Of a DNA stretch of 64,000 nt, positions 59,235 through 64,000 are shown piece after piece (within the stretch, counting starts at the first letter, position 1; each line of letters begins with the position of its first letter). Under the pieces are notes generated by a model. It was not told the DNA's origin, did not search any database, and was given only the letters and a program-made list of their open reading frames with translations. Made by a program: the position numbers and the translations under genes. Source of the DNA: Curtobacterium aurantiacum (GTDB taxonomy: Bacteria > Actinomycetota > Actinomycetes > Actinomycetales > Microbacteriaceae); assembly GCF_018598555.1 (NCBI RefSeq), contig NZ_JAHEWN010000006.1:122164-186163 (forward strand), written 5' to 3'.

Positions 59235-60794
59235 TTACTGGTTCTTCAGCTGCTCGACGACCTGGTCGTACTGCGGCGCGTTCATGAAGTTGCCGACCGA
59301 CACGTGCTGGGCGTTCGGGTTCTTCTGCTTGGCGCGGTCGGTGAGCTCCTCCTGCGTGATGATCAGGTCCTCGTCACCGGACAGGTTCGCGATCGCCTTG
59401 TTGGAGACCGTGACCCCTTCGATGCCCGCCTTCTTGATCTTGTTGCGCAGGACGCTGGCACCCATGGCGCTCGAGCCCATGCCGGCGTCGCAAGCGAAGA
59501 CCAGGTTCTGGACCTTCGTCGTGGTCGCCGTCGTGCTCGCCGAGCCGACGCCGCCGAGGGAGGCCTCGGCCTCTTCCTCGTTGGCCGGGGAGTTGTTGCC
59601 GAACAGACCGGCCGTGGCGGCGTTCGCCTCGCGGCCCTTGTTGGCCTGGAGCTTCGCCATGGCGGCGCTCATGTCACCGCCACCGTTCGCCAGGTCGCGC
59701 TTGCGGCTGGCGAGCAGGAAGAAGGACGCGACCGCGAAGGTGACCGCGGCGGAGAGGATGACCGACAGGATGACGCCGACGTAGCTGTCCTTCGACGTCG
59801 CGGTGAGCACCGCGAAGATCGAACCGGGCGACGCCGGGGCGACGAGGCCCGAGTTGAAGAGGACGTTCGTGCCGACGCCGGTCGCACCACCGAGGATGAC
59901 CGCGATGAACAGGATCGGCTTCTGCAGCACGTACGGGAAGTAGATCTCGTGGATGCCGCCGAAGAACTGGATGAGGATCGCGCCGGGAGCGGTCGAGCGG
60001 GCGATGCCGACACCGAAGAAGGTGAAGGCGAGCAGCAGACCGAGGCCCGGACCGGGGTTCGCCTCGAGCAGGAAGAGGATCGACTTGCCCGACTCCTCGA
60101 CCTGCTGCGCACCGAGCTGGGACAGCACGCCGTGGTTGATGGCGTTGTTGAGGAAGAAGACCTTCGCCGGCTCGATGATGACGCTGGCGATCGGGAGCAG
60201 CGAGTTGTTCACGAGGAACTCGACGGCGACGCCCAGGCCCTCGGCGATGGCCTTGAAGACCGGTGCGAGCCAGAAGAAGCCGAGCATCGCGAGCCCGAAG
60301 CCGAGGATGCCGGCCGCGTAGTTGTTGACGAGCATCTCGAAGCCGGGCTTGATCTTGCCGTCCCAGATCTTGTCGACCTGCTTGATGAGCCATGCGCCGA
60401 GCGGGCCGCAGATCATCGCGCCGAGGATCATGACGGTGCCGTTGGCGCCGAGGATGACACCCATGGCCATGATCGAGCCGACGACAGCACCGCGGGTCTC
60501 GTAGACCATCCGGCCGCCCTGGAAGGCGATCGCGAGCGGGATCAGGTAGGTCAGGATCGGGCTGACGAGGCCGATGTTGGCGACGCCGTCGGTCTCACCG
60601 AAGCCGCCGAGGATCCCCACGGGGGTCCAGCCGGTCTCGATGAAGAAGGCGGTGATCAGGCCCCACGCGATGAAGATCGCGATGTTGGGCATGACCATGC
60701 CGGAGAGGAACGTGCCGAACTTCTGAACGGCGACGCGTGCGCCGCCCCGCGACTTCGCGGGTGCGTCGGGCGCTGCAACGGACGACGTTGTCAT
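59235..60794 (-). CDS. mtlA: mannitol-specific PTS enzyme IICB
   Basis: The mannitol transporter. Of 519 residues, the first 345 form the IIC membrane domain (NGTVMILGAMICGPLGAWLI; FFGGIHEIYFPYVL; PGSIFAVLTATSKDSYVGV). A linker and a IIB domain with VFACDAGMGSSAMG (phospho-Cys near residue 434) follow. The IIA domain is separate (mtlF), unlike the three-domain E. coli protein. It imports mannitol as mannitol-1-phosphate. Confidence 0.95.
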   Translation of the reverse strand: MTTSSVAAPDAPAKSRGGARVAVQKFGTFLSGMVMPNIAIFIAWGLITAFFIETGWTPVGILGGFGETDGVANIGLVSPILTYLIPLAIAFQGGRMVYETRGAVVGSIMAMGVILGANGTVMILGAMICGPLGAWLIKQVDKIWDGKIKPGFEMLVNNYAAGILGFGLAMLGFFWLAPVFKAIAEGLGVAVEFLVNNSLLPIASVIIEPAKVFFLNNAINHGVLSQLGAQQVEESGKSILFLLEANPGPGLGLLLAFTFFGVGIARSTAPGAILIQFFGGIHEIYFPYVLQKPILFIAVILGGATGVGTNVLFNSGLVAPASPGSIFAVLTATSKDSYVGVILSVILSAAVTFAVASFFLLASRKRDLANGGGDMSAAMAKLQANKGREANAATAGLFGNNSPANEEEAEASLGGVGSASTTATTTKVQNLVFACDAGMGSSAMGASVLRNKIKKAGIEGVTVSNKAIANLSGDEDLIITQEELTDRAKQKNPNAQHVSVGNFMNAPQYDQVVEQLKNQ

Positions 60795-60862
60795 GTGCGG
60801 TGACTTTCTGTGTGGTGGAGCTGCTGCGTGGTGATGGGAGGGGTGGTGCTCGGGGTGGTGGG

Positions 60863-62521
60863 TCAGGCGGCGTGCGTCGCGGACGCGGCAGCGGACTTCG
60901 CGGCCGCCGCCGTGCTCGCGGCGAGTGCCGCCGTCGCCATCTCGCGGGCCTGCTCGAGCGTGTAGCGACCGAGTTCGGCGCGCACGTCGGCCAGGGCCGC
61001 GGGGGTCATGGAGAGGGTCGTGGCGCCGAGGCCGACGAGGACGACGGCGAGCAGCGGGTCGGCTGCTGCCTCACCGCAGATCCCGACGGCCTTGCCGGCC
61101 GTGGCTCCGGCGGTGCCGAGCTGCGCGACGAGGCGCAGGACGGCGGGGTGCCACGGGTCCTGGTACGACGCGACGGTGCCGAGCATGCGGTCGGCGGCCA
61201 TCGTGTACTGGGTCAGGTCGTTCGTGCCGATCGACACGAAGTCGGCGTTCTGGAAGACCTGCTCGGCCATCAGCGCGAGCGACGGCACCTCGGCCATGAC
61301 ACCCGCGGTGCGGATGCCGAGCTCGCGGGCCAGGGTGACGAAGTACTCGGTCTCCTCGGCGTCGGCCACCATCGGGGCCATGACCCACAGGTCGGCCTCG
61401 GTCGCCGCGTCGGCCTGGGCCAGCGCGGTCAGCTGGTCGCGGAGCACCTCGGGGTGGTTCCGCAGGGCACGGAGTCCGCGGCGCCCGAGGGCGGGGTTCT
61501 CCTCGTCCTTGTCGGTGAGGAACGGCAGGGGCTTGTCGGCGCCGGCGTCGAGCGCGCGCACGACGACCTTCTTGCCGGGGAACGCCTCGAGCAGCTGACG
61601 GTACGACTCGGTCTGCTCCTCGACCGTGGGGGCCTTGGGCGAGTCGAGGAAGAGGAACTCGGTGCGGAAGAGCCCCACGCCCTCCGCACCGAGAGCAACG
61701 GCGCCTGCGGCGTCGGCAGGGCTGCCGAGGTTCGCGAGCAGGGGCACGACGTGGCCGTCGGCGAGGGCGCCGGCGGTGAGCGGCGCAGCGGCCGCGGCGA
61801 GGCGGTCGGCGATGCGGCGCTCGACGTCCGCGACCAGTGCGGCGTCGGGGTCGGTGACGACCGTGCCGGCGATGGCGTCCACGACGACGGGCTGGCCGTC
61901 GGTCAGGTCGTCCGCGCCGGTGACACCGACGATGGCGGTGATGCCCTTGGCACGGGCGAGGATCGCGGTGTGCGAGGTCGGCCCGCCGTCACGGGTGACG
62001 AGCGCCAGGACCTTCTCGAGGTCGAGCAGCGCGGTGTCGGCGGGGGCCAGGTCGCGGGCGACGAGGACGAAGGGGGTGTCCGACTCGGGGACGCCGGGGG
62101 CGTGCACGCCGCGGAGCTTCGCGATGATGCGCTGGGCGACGTCGTCGAGGTCGGCCGCGCGCTCCCCCATGTAGCCGCCCATGCCGACGAGCAGGTCACG
62201 GAACTGGGCGAACGCCTCGTACACGGCGCGCTCGGCGTTGGTGCCGCCGTCGATGCGGGTGTGCACGTCGTCGAGGAGCGTCGGGTCCTGCGCCATCAGC
62301 GCCTGGGCCTCGAGCACGGCCTGGGCGTCGCCGCCGGCGAGCTGTCCGCGCTTGTTGAGGTCCTCCGCCACGGCGGCCAGTGCGTCGTGCACGGCCTGCT
62401 TCGCGTCGTCCGCGGAGCCGACGAGGGCGCCCTTGGACGGTTCGCCGAGCGGGTCAGCCATCCGGAGCACGGGGCCGTGGGCAACGCCACGGCCGACGCC
62501 GGTGCCGAGCAGTTCGGACAT
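60863..62521 (-). CDS. ptsI: phosphoenolpyruvate--protein phosphotransferase (PTS enzyme I)
   Basis: Enzyme I takes phosphate from phosphoenolpyruvate and hands it to HPr. The 552-residue product starts at an ATG at 62521 with AAGGAG seven bases before; a possible upstream start lacks one. It has the phospho-histidine in GGPTSHTAILAR near 185, the PEP-site RTEFLFLD, SIGTNDLTQYTMAADR and GICGEAA with the active cysteine near 480. The C-terminus is Ala-rich. It heads the minus-strand mannitol genes and is divergent from the DeoR gene. Confidence 0.95.
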   Translation of the reverse strand: MSELLGTGVGRGVAHGPVLRMADPLGEPSKGALVGSADDAKQAVHDALAAVAEDLNKRGQLAGGDAQAVLEAQALMAQDPTLLDDVHTRIDGGTNAERAVYEAFAQFRDLLVGMGGYMGERAADLDDVAQRIIAKLRGVHAPGVPESDTPFVLVARDLAPADTALLDLEKVLALVTRDGGPTSHTAILARAKGITAIVGVTGADDLTDGQPVVVDAIAGTVVTDPDAALVADVERRIADRLAAAAAPLTAGALADGHVVPLLANLGSPADAAGAVALGAEGVGLFRTEFLFLDSPKAPTVEEQTESYRQLLEAFPGKKVVVRALDAGADKPLPFLTDKDEENPALGRRGLRALRNHPEVLRDQLTALAQADAATEADLWVMAPMVADAEETEYFVTLARELGIRTAGVMAEVPSLALMAEQVFQNADFVSIGTNDLTQYTMAADRMLGTVASYQDPWHPAVLRLVAQLGTAGATAGKAVGICGEAAADPLLAVVLVGLGATTLSMTPAALADVRAELGRYTLEQAREMATAALAASTAAAAKSAAASATHAA

Positions 62522-62614
62522 TCGAGACTCCTTCATCTCACACGCGCTTGCGGTGGGGTGGATCGTTCGGTGCGGGCGGCACGGGAACAGACCACGTCCG
62601 TGCGGCTGAGCAGC

Positions 62615-62661
62615 ACACTACCCCGATCCGCGTTGACAAACAAACACATCCGGGGATAAAA
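62615..62661. promoter_or_regulatory. abutting divergent promoters of ptsI and the DeoR gene
   Basis: On the plus strand TTGACA (62633-62638) and ATAAAA (62656-62661) are 17 bases apart. On the minus strand TTGTTT (complement of 62638-62643) and TAGTGT (complement of 62615-62620) are 17 bases apart. The two -35 boxes share base 62638. The repeated ACAAACAAACAC between them resembles DeoR-type operator repeats, so the regulator at 62773 could control both directions by one bound site. Confidence 0.6.
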
Positions 62662-62772
62662 ATGCAGAAACAGATGCCCGTTTGCGTCTGACGGATCGAC
62701 CACGCGGAGGGGCTTCGCGCGTGTCGTGCCCGAGCATGTCCGTTCCGTTCCGACCCGAGACGACGAGGTCCG

Positions 62773-63543
62773 ATGTACGCACCAGAACGCCACCAGCGCA
62801 TCGTCGAGCAGGCGCGCGCGCAGGGCCGGGTGGACGTCAAGGACCTGGCCGAGCTGCTCGCCGTCACGCCCGAGACGATCCGCCGGGACCTGACGAGCCT
62901 CGAGCGCCGCGGCCTCGTTCGTCGCGCCCACGGCGGCGCGATCCCGGTCGAGCGCATCACCCTGCATCCGGGCGTCGGCGACCGCGGCGGCATCAACCAG
63001 ACCGAGAAGATGGTCATCGCCGAGGCCGCCCTGGCAGAACTGCCCGAGAACGGTTCGATCATGATCGACGCCGGCACCTCGACCATCTGCCTGGCCGAGC
63101 TGCTGCCGACCGACCGGGGCCTGACCGTCGTCACGCACTCGCTCCCGGTCGCCACCGCCGTCGCGAACCGGCCGGGCATCGACCTCCACCTGCTCGGCGG
63201 CAACATCCGGAGCGACTCCCTGGCTGGCGTCGGCACCTGGACGCACCAGCTCATCGGGATGGTCAGCGTCGACGTCGCCTTCATCAGCATCAACGGGATC
63301 ACCCCGGAGCGCGGCCTGACGACCCACAACATGGCCGAGGCCGCCGTGAAGAGCGCGATGATCAAGTCCGCCCGCCGGAGCATCCTGCTCGCCGACCACA
63401 CCAAGTTCGGCCGGGAGGAGTTCGGTCGCGTCGCCCCGCTCGCCGCCATCGACACGATCATCACCGACCCCGCCGTCAACCTCGACCTCGTCCGCGAGGT
63501 CGAGGCCGCCGGTACCGAGGTCTTCTGGCCCGGTCGACCCTGA
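62773..63543 (+). CDS. DeoR/GlpR family transcriptional regulator of the PTS/mannitol genes
   Basis: A repressor-type regulator of 256 residues. The N-terminal winged helix-turn-helix (RHQRIVEQARAQGRVDVKDL, then AVTPETIRRDLTSLERRGLV) and RRAHGGAIP are typical. The C-terminal effector domain has MIDAGTSTICLAELL and TTHNMAEAAVKSAM for binding a sugar phosphate, and LLADHTKFG. It is divergent from ptsI and upstream of HPr, so PTS and mannitol genes are the likely targets, with fructose-1- or mannitol-phosphate as a plausible inducer. Confidence 0.9.
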   Translation: MYAPERHQRIVEQARAQGRVDVKDLAELLAVTPETIRRDLTSLERRGLVRRAHGGAIPVERITLHPGVGDRGGINQTEKMVIAEAALAELPENGSIMIDAGTSTICLAELLPTDRGLTVVTHSLPVATAVANRPGIDLHLLGGNIRSDSLAGVGTWTHQLIGMVSVDVAFISINGITPERGLTTHNMAEAAVKSAMIKSARRSILLADHTKFGREEFGRVAPLAAIDTIITDPAVNLDLVREVEAAGTEVFWPGRP

Positions 63544-63612
63544 CCGCGCCCCGATCCCGTCCACCCAGCGCTCGCTAGCATGAGCCAACCACCCATCGAC
63601 AGGAGTACATCG

Positions 63613-63885
63613 ATGTCCGAAGCCACCCGCACCGTGACCGTCGCCAGCGCATCCGGCCTGCACGCTCGCCCCGCTTCCCTCTTCGTCCAGACCGTGACGG
63701 CGTCCGGGCACCAGGTCACGATCGCCAAGGGCGACAAGTCCGGCAACGCCGGCAGCATCCTCGCCCTGCTCGGGCTCGGCATCGAGAACGGCGACGAGGT
63801 CACCCTCACCGTCTCGGGCGACGACGCCGAGACCACCGCGGACAGCCTGGTCGAGTTCCTGAAGACGGACCACGACGCGGCCTGA
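63613..63885 (+). CDS. ptsH: phosphocarrier protein HPr
   Basis: A 90-residue HPr. The phospho-histidine is His17 in SGLHARPAS, and the regulatory serine region reads GDKSGNAGSILALL with Ser48 at the place of Ser46 in low-GC HPr, although HPr kinase is usually absent in actinobacteria. The ATG follows CAGGAG at normal spacing. A TAGCAT hexamer (63576-63581) suggests its own promoter 3' of the DeoR gene. It links enzyme I with mtlF and perhaps with the orphan IIA at 17662-18108. Confidence 0.95.
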   Translation: MSEATRTVTVASASGLHARPASLFVQTVTASGHQVTIAKGDKSGNAGSILALLGLGIENGDEVTLTVSGDDAETTADSLVEFLKTDHDAA

Positions 63886-63967
63886 TCGCGCGGGTCGCGT
63901 CCTGCACGCGACCACCTGACGGACGGGGCGTCCAGGGCTGTCGGCACCCGCCGATAAGGTGTTCTGC

Positions 63968-64000
63968 ATGACACGCCTGCGCCTCGCATCCGTCAACGTG
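63968..64000 (+). CDS. start of a probable exodeoxyribonuclease III / endonuclease family gene
   Basis: Only eleven residues are visible (MTRLRLASVNV). The pattern LRLASVNV at the N-terminus is typical of exonuclease III-type metal-dependent phosphoesterases, in which the asparagine binds metal. TAAGGT at 63955-63960 lies seven bases before the ATG, again suggesting a leaderless mRNA. The call is tentative because of the short length. Confidence 0.45.
   Translation, partial: MTRLRLASVNV

Overview
The window is very GC-rich throughout, nearly every real gene has strong G/C third-position bias, and the gene complement points to a Gram-positive actinobacterium of the family Microbacteriaceae, most likely Curtobacterium or a close relative. 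The signs are an acyl-CoA carboxylase with an epsilon subunit, a DeoR-controlled mannitol PTS, tandem DUF805 genes, an ESX/type VII secretion locus with WXG100 proteins, and many apparently leaderless promoters. The genus is inference from gene content, not from a search. I saw no rRNA, tRNA, CRISPR array, insertion sequence or prophage.

Layout. 1-3.8 kb (minus): end of a GT-C membrane glycosyltransferase, UDP-glucose 6-dehydrogenase, a PH-domain membrane protein and biotin ligase birA. 3.9-5.7 kb (plus): carboxyltransferase and epsilon subunits of an acyl-CoA carboxylase. 5.7-6.4 kb: gene-free, with a promoter, a structured small-RNA candidate, a strong terminator and tandem repeats. 6.4-9.5 kb (minus): a response regulator, a sensor kinase and a second, degenerate-looking kinase. 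9.7-13.6 kb: a TrmA-like RNA methyltransferase, maf and the biotin carboxylase/BCCP subunit. 13.6-14.8 kb: an AbiEi/DUF559-type gene framed by two related long hairpins. 14.8-26.6 kb (minus): nucleoside uptake and salvage (BMP-type ABC transporter, cdd, deoA, add, an orphan PTS IIA/IIB pair, purine nucleoside phosphorylase, phosphosugar mutase). 26.8-30.5 kb: two tandem lipoproteins, manC and a GT4 glycosyltransferase. 30.6-34.1 kb (plus): sdhCDAB.

34.1-44.4 kb is the accessory, fast-evolving part. It holds two free-standing TNT-fold proteins, four tandem DUF805 genes, an oxidoreductase, a family of small paralogues (one apparently chimeric), and a set of decayed and intact toxin/immunity pieces. 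44.4-57.5 kb is the source: a TNT (NAD+ glycohydrolase type) polymorphic toxin with its immunity gene and WXG100 partners, divergent from a compact type VII secretion operon. That operon has a zinc-ribbon/RDD/FHA protein, a DUF6177-like protein, EccD, a MinD-like protein, a full-length EccC and small accessory proteins, but I see no eccB, eccE or mycosin gene.

57.5-64 kb: mannitol PTS (mtlA, mtlF, mtlD), enzyme I, a DeoR regulator read divergently, HPr, and the first codons of a probable exonuclease III-type gene. The pieces fit functionally. BirA serves the biotinylated carboxylase. The nucleoside transporter feeds the deaminases and phosphorylases, whose sugar-1-phosphates go to the mutase. 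Enzyme I and HPr energise the mannitol PTS and perhaps the orphan IIA/IIB pair. The secretion operon would export the WXG100 partners and the TNT toxin.
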